Shown: positions 1 through 9,579, counted from the first letter of the stretch. The stretch: DNA of 64,000 nt from Thalassobellus citreus (GCF_044385915.1 NZ_JBISCC010000117.1:62001-126000), one strand, 5' to 3'. The notes: generated by a model from the letters alone, not told the origin. Made by a program: numbers and translations.

Positions 1-1121
1 CAGCATATAATTCTGTAGGTATTGGAGCGGGGCAACAGGAGACAGATGATTATGGGCGGTTTGCTTGTAAAATGAAAGCAGCAATACATTTGTTTGATGT
101 AACTGATTCTGTGGGATATAAAGCATTTATTGATGCTAATTATCAAGACATGCATTTAATGCTGTGGTCTTTCGCATACCCTTTTGAACAAGAAAATCAG
201 GAAACATTATTGTATTATGCTACACTACCAAATGCAACTATAAGTGTAGCAAATAGTATTGTTAATACTTATAAGTCGGCTATGAATGGTACTGATAATT
301 TTGGAGGTTTAACGAATGAGTCAGATCCTTATTTGGCGCATCTTACTGCTTATGTATGGGGAAGTAATGGTACTAAATCAAGAAAAGGATTAATGTTTAC
401 CGACTATATAAAACATAATATAGAGTTTTCTAATAATGATGATGCTTTAAGAGCAGCTGAACGCTATATCCATTATATTCATGGTGTAAATCCTTTAAAC
501 TTTTGTTACCTCTCTAATATGTATGATTTTGGAGCAGACAATGGTGTAAATGAATTTTATCATACATGGTTTGGAGATGGAACAGAATGGGATAATGTAC
601 AAAATGATTTATATGGTCCAGCTCCAGGGTATTTAGTTGGAGGAGCTAATCCTAGTTATAATTGGGATGGTTGTTGTCCATCGGGGTGTTCAGGGAGAGC
701 TTGTGATGCAATTCAGGTTTCTAGAATTAACGGACAACCAAAACAAAAGGCGTATGATGATTTTAATACTAGTTGGCCAATGAATTCTTGGGAGGTGACA
801 GAAAATAGTAATGGATATCAAGTGGCTTATATTAGATTGTTGTCAAAATTTGTTACTGCCAGTGGTTCATTATCTATTGATGATTTAAGTAACGAAACAA
901 ATTCAGTAAATTTATACCCTAATCCATTTTCGTATGATTTAAAGTTGAAGTCAAAAGAATCTTTTGATTATGAAGTTTACGATTTAGCAGGTAGATTAGT
1001 AAGAGAGGGGTTTTGTAATTTGGAATGTTTAATTTCTGGAACTCAGATAGAAAAAGGGTTTTACCTTGTTAAGGTAAAAGGTATCAATACAAACAAAACG
1101 TTTAAAATTGTAAAGCGTTAA
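1..1121 (+). CDS. Glycoside hydrolase family 9 endoglucanase, C-terminal part, with T9SS sorting domain (5' end outside window)
   Basis: The frame is open from the first full codon at base 3, so the gene starts upstream. What is visible is the C-terminal half of a GH9 (alpha/alpha)6-barrel: a motif HYIHGVNPLN followed by a Cys-rich GGANPSYNWDGCC stretch and a final SWEVTENSNGYQ segment. In this family the last segment contains the catalytic acid Glu; the N-terminal Asp pair is not in the window. The last ~75 residues (NLYPNPFS... ending in KTFKIVKR) are a type A sorting domain for the type IX secretion system, so the enzyme is expected outside the cell or on its surface. It probably cuts beta-1,4-glucan chains internally. 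It converges on the GH3 gene, with one shared terminator hairpin between them. Confidence 0.9.
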   Translation, partial: AYNSVGIGAGQQETDDYGRFACKMKAAIHLFDVTDSVGYKAFIDANYQDMHLMLWSFAYPFEQENQETLLYYATLPNATISVANSIVNTYKSAMNGTDNFGGLTNESDPYLAHLTAYVWGSNGTKSRKGLMFTDYIKHNIEFSNNDDALRAAERYIHYIHGVNPLNFCYLSNMYDFGADNGVNEFYHTWFGDGTEWDNVQNDLYGPAPGYLVGGANPSYNWDGCCPSGCSGRACDAIQVSRINGQPKQKAYDDFNTSWPMNSWEVTENSNGYQVAYIRLLSKFVTASGSLSIDDLSNETNSVNLYPNPFSYDLKLKSKESFDYEVYDLAGRLVREGFCNLECLISGTQIEKGFYLVKVKGINTNKTFKIVKR

Positions 1122-1145
1122 CTTTTATGAACTTAATTATTAAGT

Positions 1146-1182
1146 AAAAAAAACTCTATAAAAAAATTATAGAGTTTTTTTT
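1146..1182. terminator. Bidirectional terminator between the GH9 and GH3 genes
   Basis: A perfect AT-rich stem built on AAACTCTATA / TATAGAGTTT, with an A-run before it and a T-run after it, sits between two converging stop codons. It can act as an intrinsic terminator on both strands. Confidence 0.8.
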
Positions 1183-1193
1183 GTAAAAATACT

Positions 1194-3461
1194 TTACTCT
1201 AATTTAAAATCTTGTTTTAGTACGGTTGTAGAACTTCCTCCAACAAATATTTTAAAGTCTCCAGGTTCTATTATATAATCTCCATTGTTATTGAAGAATC
1301 CTAAGGTTTCTTTGTTTAAGGTGAAATGAACTGTTTTAGATTCACCTGCTTTTAACTCAACCAGTTCAAAACCTTTTAATTCTTTAACAGGACGTGTTAT
1401 ACTTGCGTATAAATCTCTTATGTATAATTGTACAACTTCTTTTCCCGTAATGTTTCCAGTGTTTTTTAGTGTTACAGAAACGTTTACATCTTCACCTAAT
1501 TCAAAAGTGTTTCCATCCAATTTTAAATCCGAATATTCAAAGGTAGTATAGCTTAAACCGTGTCCAAAGGGGTAGAGAGGTGTGTTTTCGACATCTGTAT
1601 AATGCGACCAAAATACATTATTGTCTTTATCTGTAGGTCTTCCAGTGTTTTTGTAATTGTAATAAATAGGTACTTGTCCAACGTTTCTTGGGAATGTCAT
1701 AGGTAGTTTTCCACTTGGGTTATAATCGCCATATAAAACTTGAGCAACGGCATTACCTGTTTGTGTGCCTAAATGCCATGCTTCTACAATAGCAGGAATA
1801 TGTTTATCTGCCCAATTAATAGAAAGTGGTCTTCCATTGTTAAGTACTAATACAATATTGGGGTTTGCGTTGTAAACGGCTTCTAGTAGTTCTTGTTGTA
1901 ATGTTGGTAAATCTAAATCCGTTTTACTTCTTGCTTCTCCAGATTGAAAACCATGTTCGCCTAAAACGATGACCACAACATCCGATTGTTTTGCAGCTTC
2001 TACAGCTTCATTAAAACCTGTTTTATCATTTGTGTTTAAAACAACTTTATTTAAAAAGTTAGAATCTCCAATAAAAAAATCAGGACCTTTTTCAAAAGTT
2101 AGGGTATTCCCTTTATATTGTTGCATGCCTTCTAAAACGGATACAGCTGTGTTATTATCGGCAGCAATCCTCCAACTTCCTAATGGGCTATTTTTGTCAT
2201 TAGCTAAAGCACCTATTAATGCTATTTTTTGACCTTCTTTTTTTAGGGGTAATAAATTATTTCCATTCTTTAATAAAACGATAGACTTTTTTGCCATATC
2301 CAGCACAGCTTCTTGATGTTTTATGTTACCAATAGATTCTTTTTCACGAGATTCATTACAATATTTATAAGGATCATCAAATAAACCTAATTCAAATTTT
2401 ACTCTTAAAATTCTACGAACAGCATCATCTAAAATAGATTCGTTTACAATACCATCTTTAACTAATTGCGCTAATGCTTCAATATAAACTAAGCCTTCCA
2501 TATCCATATCAGAACCAGCAATAGCAGCTAATTTAGCTGCTTGAGGTTTATCTTTGGCATAGCCCCAAATAATCATTTCGTTTAATGAAGCCCAATCTGA
2601 AATTACAAACCCGTTAAACCCCCATTTTCCTTTTAATATGTCTCTTTGTAAATACGAATTTCCAGTAGCGGGAATGCCGTTTAATTCGTTAAAAGAGTTC
2701 ATTAAAGTTCTTACGCCAGCATCAACAGCTGCTTTAAATGGCGGTAACACTATGTTATGTAATGTTGAGGTGCCAATATCTACCGTATTGTATTCTTTTC
2801 CCGATTCGGAAAAACCATAAGCAGCAAAGTGTTTAGCACAAGCAGCAATGGTATTTGTAGCAGATAAATCGTCACCTTGGAAACCTTTTACTCTGGCTTC
2901 AGCTATTTTACTTCCTAAATACGGATCTTCCCCAGAGCCTTCCATAACACGTCCCCAACGGGCATCACGAGAAATATCAACCATAGGGCCAAATGTCCAG
3001 TTTATTCCAGAAGCAGATGCTTCATTTGCCGCAGTTTCAGCCGATTTTTTTATAGCTTCCAAATCCCAACTAGCAGCTTCAGCTAAAGGAATAGGGCTCA
3101 TGGTTTTGTAACCATGAATCACATCAAAGCCAATAATTAAAGGAATACCAAGGCGTGTTTCTTCAACCGCTATCTTTTGAACAGCTTTAACATTCTCTAC
3201 ACCTCGTACACTAAGCATAGAGGCTACCCAACCTTTTCTTAAATGCTCGTATTTTTTCTCTGCATTTCCTCCTTCTGGAGCAGGCCCTGTTACATCCCAA
3301 AAACCATTGTATTGATTCATTTGACCAACTTTTTCTTCAATGGTCATTTTCTTTAAAAGAACATCAATTTTTTGCTCTATTGAAGCAGGATTCTTTTTTT
3401 GTGCATGTGTGTTTATAAAAGCTATAAAAATTACAGGTAAAAGTAGTTTTTGTAAATTCAT
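1194..3461 (-). CDS. bglX: GH3 beta-glucosidase, periplasmic (BglX type)
   Basis: A 755-residue, three-domain GH3 enzyme: N-terminal (beta/alpha)8 domain (~30-360), alpha/beta sandwich (~390-610) and a C-terminal fibronectin type III-like domain (~665-750). The first ~20 residues form a signal peptide ending in a Gln-containing site (NTHAQ). The family nucleophile is Asp289 in VISDW; the likely acid/base is Glu509 in SGEAR; the substrate-binding KH pair is at 210-211. Expected role is removal of terminal beta-glucose from oligosaccharides made by the GH5/GH9 endo-enzymes. It is the last gene of a four-gene leftward operon, 11 bp after the esterase upstream. It is full length compared with BglX, though the exact sugar specificity cannot be read from sequence. 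Confidence 0.92.
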   Translation of the reverse strand: MNLQKLLLPVIFIAFINTHAQKKNPASIEQKIDVLLKKMTIEEKVGQMNQYNGFWDVTGPAPEGGNAEKKYEHLRKGWVASMLSVRGVENVKAVQKIAVEETRLGIPLIIGFDVIHGYKTMSPIPLAEAASWDLEAIKKSAETAANEASASGINWTFGPMVDISRDARWGRVMEGSGEDPYLGSKIAEARVKGFQGDDLSATNTIAACAKHFAAYGFSESGKEYNTVDIGTSTLHNIVLPPFKAAVDAGVRTLMNSFNELNGIPATGNSYLQRDILKGKWGFNGFVISDWASLNEMIIWGYAKDKPQAAKLAAIAGSDMDMEGLVYIEALAQLVKDGIVNESILDDAVRRILRVKFELGLFDDPYKYCNESREKESIGNIKHQEAVLDMAKKSIVLLKNGNNLLPLKKEGQKIALIGALANDKNSPLGSWRIAADNNTAVSVLEGMQQYKGNTLTFEKGPDFFIGDSNFLNKVVLNTNDKTGFNEAVEAAKQSDVVVIVLGEHGFQSGEARSKTDLDLPTLQQELLEAVYNANPNIVLVLNNGRPLSINWADKHIPAIVEAWHLGTQTGNAVAQVLYGDYNPSGKLPMTFPRNVGQVPIYYNYKNTGRPTDKDNNVFWSHYTDVENTPLYPFGHGLSYTTFEYSDLKLDGNTFELGEDVNVSVTLKNTGNITGKEVVQLYIRDLYASITRPVKELKGFELVELKAGESKTVHFTLNKETLGFFNNNGDYIIEPGDFKIFVGGSSTTVLKQDFKLE

Positions 3462-3472
3462 AATATATAATC

Positions 3473-4846
3473 TTATTGTTCTGTTGAAAAACTAGATGTT
3501 GGTAAGTTTGCTTTGTTGAAAAGATTAGATTGCGTTGTGTTTCCCCAAGCGAATCTAACATATTTGGGTGTTTTTACTTTTTTAGATGAAATAATAATCG
3601 TTTCGCCTTTCAATTTACATGTTGCAGCATAGAATAATTTATCTTCTCCAGCTACTTCAAATAATGATTGTTTATCTTTTAGATAAAGTCCTTCAGCGTA
3701 TTCAAATGTTAAGAACCCCTTGTTTTTTTTGAAAGTTGTATTTGATAGAGTAGGGCTTTCAACTAATTCGTCTAAAGTATTGTAGTGTTTTTTTAAAGCG
3801 ATATTGGCAAGTCTATTACCTACCGATTTTTTGTCTTTTGGATGTATGTCATCAACAGTAGAAATATCACTAATAACAACTATTTCAGTATTTGTAAGTT
3901 GGTTAGCAACATTACGTTGTGCATTGCGAATTTCAACACCACCAAAATGATTTTCACCATATTTATAAGGTGCTATTTGAACCAAATAAAAAGGAAAATC
4001 TTTATGCCATAATTGTCTCCATGATGTAATTAAGGCGGTAAGTGTTTTGCTGTAAACCTTTGAGCCTACATTGGCTTCGCCTTGGTACCAAAGTGTGCCT
4101 GCAATGTTGTATCCAAGAATAGGGTTAATCATAGCATTAAAGGCTCTTGCAGGTTCAGTAGGGCCATATTCTACAGGTGTTAATTTGTTAGCTGCTTCTA
4201 AAAGGGTAGTGTCTTTATTAATAACATTTTCGGGTGTCCAAATTTCTGCGGGTGTGCCTCCCCATGCAGATATAATTAATCCAACAGGAATATCTTTTAA
4301 ATGTTCTTGTATTCTTTTTGCAAAGAAGTAAGCTATGGCACTTGAATGTTTCATGCTTTCTGGGGTGCAAACCTCCCAATTTGCCGATACATTATTTTGT
4401 GGTGTTTTTGCTGAAGTTTTTGGAATATTAAAAAAACGAATATTTGGGTAATTAGCTTGTGAAACTTCGAAGTCTCCATTTTTAATTCCCCAATTGGCCG
4501 ACATTTCCATATTGGATTGCCCTGAGCATAGCCAGACTTCGCCTATTAAAATATCTTTTAAAACAATTTCGTTATAGCCTGAAATTGTAATAGTATAAGG
4601 CCCTCCATACTTTGGTGTTTTTATTTTTAATTCCCAATGGGCTTGGTTTGTTGTTTTTGCTTTATAAGTTTCGTTACTCCAAGAGGGAGATATAGTAATA
4701 GCTTCATTTGGATCTGCCCAACCCCAAATTTTGACTTCGTCTTGTTGTTGTAAAACCATATGATGAGTAAAAATAGAGGGCAACGTAATATTTGCAAAGG
4801 CAATTTTTGTAGCTAGGATAAAAAAAATATATGTGAGTTGTTTCAT
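3473..4846 (-). CDS. SASA-type (sialate O-acetylesterase family) carbohydrate esterase
   Basis: A 457-residue secreted SGNH hydrolase. The N-terminus is a signal peptide ending near AFA. The catalytic Ser111 lies in CSGQSNMEM, the WYQGE block (~253) is the usual family glycine/oxyanion block, and the C-terminal catalytic pair is DDIHP (His335). In polysaccharide loci these enzymes usually remove acetyl groups from plant glycans, not sialic acid. The gene starts 2 bp after the CE2 esterase stop codon and ends 11 bp before the GH3 start, so the three are almost surely one transcript. Two unrelated esterases side by side suggest an acetylated substrate. No family-specific substrate can be assigned. 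Confidence 0.85.
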   Translation of the reverse strand: MKQLTYIFFILATKIAFANITLPSIFTHHMVLQQQDEVKIWGWADPNEAITISPSWSNETYKAKTTNQAHWELKIKTPKYGGPYTITISGYNEIVLKDILIGEVWLCSGQSNMEMSANWGIKNGDFEVSQANYPNIRFFNIPKTSAKTPQNNVSANWEVCTPESMKHSSAIAYFFAKRIQEHLKDIPVGLIISAWGGTPAEIWTPENVINKDTTLLEAANKLTPVEYGPTEPARAFNAMINPILGYNIAGTLWYQGEANVGSKVYSKTLTALITSWRQLWHKDFPFYLVQIAPYKYGENHFGGVEIRNAQRNVANQLTNTEIVVISDISTVDDIHPKDKKSVGNRLANIALKKHYNTLDELVESPTLSNTTFKKNKGFLTFEYAEGLYLKDKQSLFEVAGEDKLFYAATCKLKGETIIISSKKVKTPKYVRFAWGNTTQSNLFNKANLPTSSFSTEQ

Positions 4847-4848
4847 TA

Positions 4849-5940
4849 TTAACTATTTAATATATTTTTTAAAAAAGAGGTTAGTTTTTTAGCCATTTCT
4901 TTGTGTTCTTCAACACTAGGATGCCATGAACAGCCATTGGTGTATTGTTTATTAAATTGAAACAACAAAATAGATTTATTAAAATTTTTCAGGAAATAAG
5001 ATTGAACTTCTTCTAAGCATGACACTAATAATGTGTTGTTTTCTCCAATAACCATAGGACTTGTTAATAATACAATTCGAGAATTAGAGTAATAATTCTG
5101 GATTGTTTTTATAAATTGGATGTAATTACTAATATAGATTTCTTTATTAAAAGGTAAGCGGGGTTTTGTACCGTCTCCAGTTGATAAATCATTTGTTCCT
5201 AAGGCAATAGTGATAATTTCTGGAGCGTGTGTGAAATTATTCTTCTTAGATGTATTGGTGTCTAAGTATAGGTTTTCGTAAACCTGAGGCATAATAGGTT
5301 CTTCAATATTTTCGTCATTCCAATTTCTATACATGCCTATACCAGAAACAGAGCTTAATGTAAAATCAGCATTTAAGGCTCTAGCTGTGCATGCGCCATA
5401 CGAGTAATATGCGTTTTCATGATCGAAGTAACCACCTTCATTACAAGGGAAAACACTGCTGTCTGCTGCAGCTCCACAGGTTATAGAATCTCCAATAAAC
5501 TCAATGGTGTACTTCTGTTTTTTAGATTTTTCTAATACGTTTTCAACTTTAATACTTTGAAATAATATGGCGCCACAACTGGCTTCCGATTCTTTAATTA
5601 TTTTTAAGGAATGTGTTTTTTCTTTAGAAGTGACGTTCACTGTATACTCTTTTGTGATTTCACTTGAAATTTTTAATCTTCCAATGTATGAGCCATCTAA
5701 TTCTAAAGACACATAATTATAAGGTTCTTTTTCTGCCTTTAAATATATTTTACATGTTTGTCCAGAAAAGTTTATAGCTACAGATGCTCCTGGAGAAATT
5801 AAGGCAGCTTCACCTTTTAGTTGTTCGTGTCTTCCTGAATATTGAAAATTTTCATTATTCGATTCGAATTTTTTAGGAGTTACTGTTTTGCAATTAAGAA
5901 ATACTGTAACGATAAATAGAGTTATAATCTTGAAATTCAT
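4849..5940 (-). CDS. CE2-family acetyl esterase, lipoprotein
   Basis: A 363-residue two-domain esterase: an N-terminal beta-sandwich (~30-135) followed by an SGNH domain. Ser152 lies in the GDSITCG block, the oxyanion motif is ALGTND, and a SWHP motif near residue 340 gives the catalytic His. This order is typical of CE2 enzymes, which remove 6-O-acetyl groups from xylan, mannan or glucan. The N-terminus ends in a lipobox (FLNC, Cys17), so it is probably anchored in a membrane facing the periplasm or cell surface. It follows the GH5 gene by 69 bp and precedes the SASA esterase by 2 bp. Confidence 0.85.
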   Translation of the reverse strand: MNFKIITLFIVTVFLNCKTVTPKKFESNNENFQYSGRHEQLKGEAALISPGASVAINFSGQTCKIYLKAEKEPYNYVSLELDGSYIGRLKISSEITKEYTVNVTSKEKTHSLKIIKESEASCGAILFQSIKVENVLEKSKKQKYTIEFIGDSITCGAAADSSVFPCNEGGYFDHENAYYSYGACTARALNADFTLSSVSGIGMYRNWNDENIEEPIMPQVYENLYLDTNTSKKNNFTHAPEIITIALGTNDLSTGDGTKPRLPFNKEIYISNYIQFIKTIQNYYSNSRIVLLTSPMVIGENNTLLVSCLEEVQSYFLKNFNKSILLFQFNKQYTNGCSWHPSVEEHKEMAKKLTSFLKNILNS

Positions 5941-6009
5941 TTTTTATATTCTAAAATATGATTATTAAAAAAGATGTTTTTATACGGTAATTTTAATCCA
6001 GAAATGACA

Positions 6010-7020
6010 TTAGTTGTATTTGTAACTTTGAAGTTTTTTCTTAAAATATTTTCCATGTCTAGACGGGGTGTATTTCCAATCTTTAAATAATCTTGGAGCC
6101 CATTCAGGATCAAAAACCCATACAATATAAGAGATCTCTTTTTCGTCGGAATAGTTGGTAATAGCATCACCATAAGATTCATCACTTATTACAGGATTGT
6201 GAGCTCCTGGGTCTTCAGGACCACAAAAACCAATTTCTGTAAGTATTAAAGGATGTTTTTCTTTTACAAAACCCCAGTCTGTTGTCCATTGTTGCTCCCA
6301 TGGTTTTTCTCTTTTTTCAGGATAAGGATGACTTACATAGGCAATATCTTTAGCCTTGATAGGGTTGTTAATAACAGGTGTTAAGTCGTAAGCCCAATTA
6401 AACCCAGCAATTAAAGGAATACCTTCTCCACCATTATTTCTAATAATAGCGATCATTTTTTCATTCATTTCTTTCCATGTTTCCCAACTAGCAGTTCCTA
6501 AAGTATTATTATAGGTTGTAGGCTCGTTGAATAACTCGTAAAAAGCGACTGTGGTGTTTTTTCCATATTTTTTGGAAATGATGTCCCAAAAGTCATAGGT
6601 TTCTTTTAAAGTGGTATTGTATCGCTCGTGCTGATACATTTCTGTTTGTAAATTACCTATACTATGCCAATCTATAATAACATATAGGTTTAGTTGAGTT
6701 GCCCATTTTATACCTTTGTCTAGAAGTTTTAAATAGTTGTCTTCACCGCGTTTAGTCCAAGCGGTAGGATGTACAGGAAATCGAACAATGTTAGCTCCCC
6801 ATTTTTTAATCTGTTTAAAGTACGATTTATTCCAATGGCCTTCGATTTCTAATTTATCGGGATCACTAGTGTTTAAACCTCTAAATATTATGGTTTCTCC
6901 ATTTTCTATTATAAAATTGTTTGAGTTAACCGATATTCGGTCAAGTTTGTTTTGTGAAAAACTAAGAGTCACAAATAAGAAACAGACTCCTAAAATAAAA
7001 CGTCTTTTAATATTTTTCAT
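6010..7020 (-). CDS. GH5-family endo-beta-glycanase
   Basis: A 336-residue enzyme with a signal peptide (cleavage near LSFSQ). It shows the GH5 (beta/alpha)8 motifs in order: NIVRFPVHP (~78-86), VIIDWHS (~114-120), acid/base Glu166 in LFNEP, SHPYP (~230), nucleophile Glu262 in LTEIGF and the late Trp in IVWVFDPEW. The likely activity is internal cleavage of a beta-1,4 glucan or mannan; the subfamily was not resolved. It is the first gene of the leftward operon. No clear TAnnTTTG box lies just upstream, so the operon promoter may be a regulated type not recognised by eye. Confidence 0.88.
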   Translation of the reverse strand: MKNIKRRFILGVCFLFVTLSFSQNKLDRISVNSNNFIIENGETIIFRGLNTSDPDKLEIEGHWNKSYFKQIKKWGANIVRFPVHPTAWTKRGEDNYLKLLDKGIKWATQLNLYVIIDWHSIGNLQTEMYQHERYNTTLKETYDFWDIISKKYGKNTTVAFYELFNEPTTYNNTLGTASWETWKEMNEKMIAIIRNNGGEGIPLIAGFNWAYDLTPVINNPIKAKDIAYVSHPYPEKREKPWEQQWTTDWGFVKEKHPLILTEIGFCGPEDPGAHNPVISDESYGDAITNYSDEKEISYIVWVFDPEWAPRLFKDWKYTPSRHGKYFKKKLQSYKYN

Positions 7021-7286
7021 AATTCAATATATAGGCATGTTTTACTAAGCAATTTATTAGATTAATAATACATTAGGAAATAAATATTAAAAAATGGATA
7101 AATACTAACTAAAAATGACAATATTGTATATCATTTTAAACGAAATATTTGGTCCTTTAGTAAAGTGAAAGCTTTTGTCTTAGGCAGATTATCACTAAAA
7201 ATAGGTAAGTAATAATTGTTGAAAAATGCTGTAAATCAATAATATGTTAATCAGATTGACTTCAATTATTTAATAATGGACTTTTT
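7021..7286. other. Intergenic region upstream of the GH5 operon
   Basis: 266 AT-rich bases between two leftward genes. It must hold the control region of the GH5-CE2-SASA-GH3 operon, but I see no perfect -7 box (TAnnTTTG on the minus strand), no strong hairpin and no dispersed repeat. Confidence 0.4.
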
Positions 7287-7646
7287 TCAATCAAGCATCA
7301 GCTCTTTATTGTTAACCCGAAAACAATTTTCTTCTCCAAGAAAAAGTGGGTTCCCGTGTTTTTCAGACCAAAAGCCTTCTAAAATATCTTTAGAAATACA
7401 TTTATAAACCACAACACCTTTGTAGGTGTTGTTTTCTACGTCTTTGTAATTAAAATTTATAACAAGAATGTTATTCTTAAAAAAGCCAGTTCCTAATTGC
7501 ACATGCTCATTATTTATAAGCCATTTTGCTTTTATTCTATTATTTTCATCAAGAACTAGATCAAGAGTACCTTTGTATGTGTTTTCTAAAGCATCTTGAT
7601 TGCTTCCAATAATATTATATGTTCCGACTAAATCTTGAATGGTCAT
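7287..7646 (-). CDS. Small lipocalin/avidin-like beta-barrel protein, function unknown
   Basis: A 119-residue protein without signal peptide. It reads as alternating beta-strands with repeated YKGTL / YKGVV and GTGFF, EGFWSE motifs, the pattern of small eight-stranded barrels in which each strand carries G-x-W or Y-x-G signatures. I do not recognise a named family with certainty. A perfect minus-strand -7 box (TATTTTTG, 7666-7673) lies 20 bp upstream, so it is expressed on its own. It sits between carbohydrate-degradation genes, but nothing in the sequence ties it to them. Confidence 0.65.
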   Translation of the reverse strand: MTIQDLVGTYNIIGSNQDALENTYKGTLDLVLDENNRIKAKWLINNEHVQLGTGFFKNNILVINFNYKDVENNTYKGVVVYKCISKDILEGFWSEKHGNPLFLGEENCFRVNNKELMLD

Positions 7647-7665
7647 AGTTTGTAATGAATAAAAT

Positions 7666-7673
7666 CAAAAATA
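7666..7673 (-). promoter_or_regulatory. -7 box for the small beta-barrel gene
   Basis: The minus strand reads TATTTTTG, a perfect match to the Bacteroidetes -7 consensus TAnnTTTG, 20 bp before the ATG. Confidence 0.6.
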
Positions 7674-7830
7674 CTTAAAAAATAAATGAGAATTTTATAA
7701 CCAGAATATTAATCTTTATAATAGTTTGTTTATAGAGTTAATACTATATCATTACGATAAAATGATTATCTATGCATTATGTAGTATAATAAAAGGTGCT
7801 ATTCAAATATGATAACCAAATAGAAATTTT

Positions 7831-7838
7831 TAAATTTG
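7831..7838 (+). promoter_or_regulatory. Candidate -7 box for the coiled-coil repeat gene
   Basis: TAAATTTG fits TAnnTTTG and lies ~50 bp upstream of the chosen ATG. No convincing -33 TTG is seen at the usual distance, so this is tentative. Confidence 0.45.
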
Positions 7839-7888
7839 ATATTTCATAATAGAATTGATTGCCCCAATTTCCTTATAATAGTATAATC

Positions 7889-9502
7889 ATGGTAAAGTAT
7901 TTTTGTTTCCTTTTATTTTCTTTAAGCTTGTTTTCACAAGAAATAAGTATACCTACACAGTTTTCTCAAGACGGAAGTTTATATAAAAATTTAAATAAAA
8001 AAGTAAATCAGTTAACAGATCCTTTAGCTGAATTTAAAGAGAATCAAAAGTGTATAGTTGTTGACTATTTAGGTAGGGATAATTATAAAATAAAGTTTAA
8101 AGATTGGGAAGGGCTTGTTACCATTGACGATTTATTAGTTAATGAGGAAATGATAGATTTGTACTATGATTTTCAAGAAAAAGAACGAGCTAAACTTATT
8201 GCTTCTGAAACAGAGAGAAAGAAAAAAATATATGAAATAGTAAATAAAGAATCTCTAGAAGCAATAGAAAAGAAAAGACAAGATTCCATAGCACAAGTAA
8301 AAGCATTAGAACAGAAACAATTAGAAGCCCAAGAACTAGCAAGAAAACAAGCCGCAGCATTAAGAGAGCAGAAGCGACAAGATTCCATAGCTCATGTAAA
8401 AGCATTAGAACAGAAACAACTTGATGCCCAAGAGCAAGCAAGAAAACAAGCCGCAGCATTAAGAGAGCAGAAGCGACAAGATTCCATAGCTCATGTAAAA
8501 GTATTAGAACAGAAACAACTTGATGCTCAAGAACAAGCAAGAAAACAAGCAGCAGTATTAAGAGAGCAGAAGCGACAAGATTCCATAGCTCAAGTAAAAG
8601 CATTAAAGCAAAAGCAATTAGAGGCACAGGAACAAGCAAGAAAACAAGTAGCAGTATTAAGAGAGCAGAAGCGACAAGATTCCATAGCTCATGTAAAAGC
8701 ATTAGAGCAGAAACAATTAGAAGCCCAAGAACAAGCAAGAAAACAAGCAGCAGCATTAAGAGAACAGAAACGACAAGATTCCATAGCACAAGTAAAAGCA
8801 TTAAAGCAGAGGCAATTAGAGGCACAGGAGCAAGCAAGAAAACGAGCAGCAGCATTAAGAGAGCAGAAGCGACAAGATTCTATAGCTCATGTAAAAGTCA
8901 TAAATAAAAGACAATTGGCAATAGAAGTTCGTGGAAAAAAAATGTTGAATGAGATTAGAGACAAAAGAATACAAGATTCAATAGTTAGAGCAAGTGAAGC
9001 TGAAAAAAAACAGTTAGAACTAGCGAAAGTTGATTTAATTGAAAAAGAAAAAGAAGAAAAGTTAAGATTAGAAAGAGCTGAATTTCGTTCTACATGTCAT
9101 TATGTAATTGACGAATATGATGATTTCTATAAAAAAGTATATATAAGAACTGAGTTATATCAACTTAATAAAAACCTAACTGTTGAGTTGTATAAATATG
9201 GGCAAAAAGAATGTGTGTTTTTTAATTTAAATGAAGATTTAGGATGTGCTAGTTATTTGCCTAGAAATAGATCTAGTGTGAAAGTAATTCTTGAAAATAA
9301 TTTATCGATTAATTTTTACCATTCTTGGGATATGGATTGTGGAAATTTTAGTTTTAAGGCTAACTTATCAGCGTCACAAATAGCTAAACTAAAAGAGTCT
9401 CCAATTAAATCAATTCGTTTAAAAGGTACAGAGGATTCTACAACCATTATTGATATAGAATATAAAGAATTCTTTATGGATAAGTTGAAGTGTATTGATT
9501 AA
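7889..9502 (+). CDS. Secreted protein with SH3-like N-terminus and seven 33-residue coiled-coil repeats
   Basis: The start is taken at ATG 7889 because it opens directly into a signal peptide (MVKYFCFLLFSLSLFSQ); an upstream in-frame TTG only adds non-hydrophobic residues. The mature 537-residue protein has an SH3-like segment (~45-85, NYKIKFKDWEGLV). A long charged helix follows, made of 33-residue units with consensus (R)QDSIAxVKALxQKQLEAQE. Last comes a C-terminal globular domain (~400-537) with several Cys. The 33-residue period is three hendecads, which favours a coiled-coil rod. It is probably a periplasmic or surface spacer protein. Automatic annotation may call it TolA-like, but that similarity is only composition. 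Function is unknown. Confidence 0.75.
   Translation: MVKYFCFLLFSLSLFSQEISIPTQFSQDGSLYKNLNKKVNQLTDPLAEFKENQKCIVVDYLGRDNYKIKFKDWEGLVTIDDLLVNEEMIDLYYDFQEKERAKLIASETERKKKIYEIVNKESLEAIEKKRQDSIAQVKALEQKQLEAQELARKQAAALREQKRQDSIAHVKALEQKQLDAQEQARKQAAALREQKRQDSIAHVKVLEQKQLDAQEQARKQAAVLREQKRQDSIAQVKALKQKQLEAQEQARKQVAVLREQKRQDSIAHVKALEQKQLEAQEQARKQAAALREQKRQDSIAQVKALKQRQLEAQEQARKRAAALREQKRQDSIAHVKVINKRQLAIEVRGKKMLNEIRDKRIQDSIVRASEAEKKQLELAKVDLIEKEKEEKLRLERAEFRSTCHYVIDEYDDFYKKVYIRTELYQLNKNLTVELYKYGQKECVFFNLNEDLGCASYLPRNRSSVKVILENNLSINFYHSWDMDCGNFSFKANLSASQIAKLKESPIKSIRLKGTEDSTTIIDIEYKEFFMDKLKCID
8276..8968 (+). repeat. Seven tandem 99-bp units inside the coiled-coil gene
   Basis: The core (C/A)GACAAGATTC(C/T)ATAGC recurs exactly every 99 bp at 8276, 8375, 8474, 8573, 8672, 8771 and 8870. 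Units 2-6 are nearly identical at the base level, including synonymous sites, while the last unit decays. The repeat keeps the reading frame (33 codons). Confidence 0.95.
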
Positions 9503-9579
9503 TTCTGTTAAGTGCTTATTGAAAAATAAAAGGTTTAAAATATATTTAATCTTTTTTAAACAATTAATTAAAATAAATT

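Noticed and set aside
5937..6185. 82-codon minus-strand frame overlapping the end of the GH5 gene
   Set aside because: Overlaps the GH5 catalytic-domain codons in another frame and resembles no protein; looked at as a possible frameshift of GH5, but the GH5 gene is complete.
8196..8855. Long open frame on the minus strand through the tandem repeats (219 codons)
   Set aside because: It is a mirror of the repetitive + strand gene: Leu/Val-only composition, no start signal, no domain. The + frame has signal peptide and globular ends.
8276..8968. CRISPR array or direct-repeat array
   Set aside because: Units are 99 bp, contiguous, in frame and translated; no unique spacers and no cas genes.
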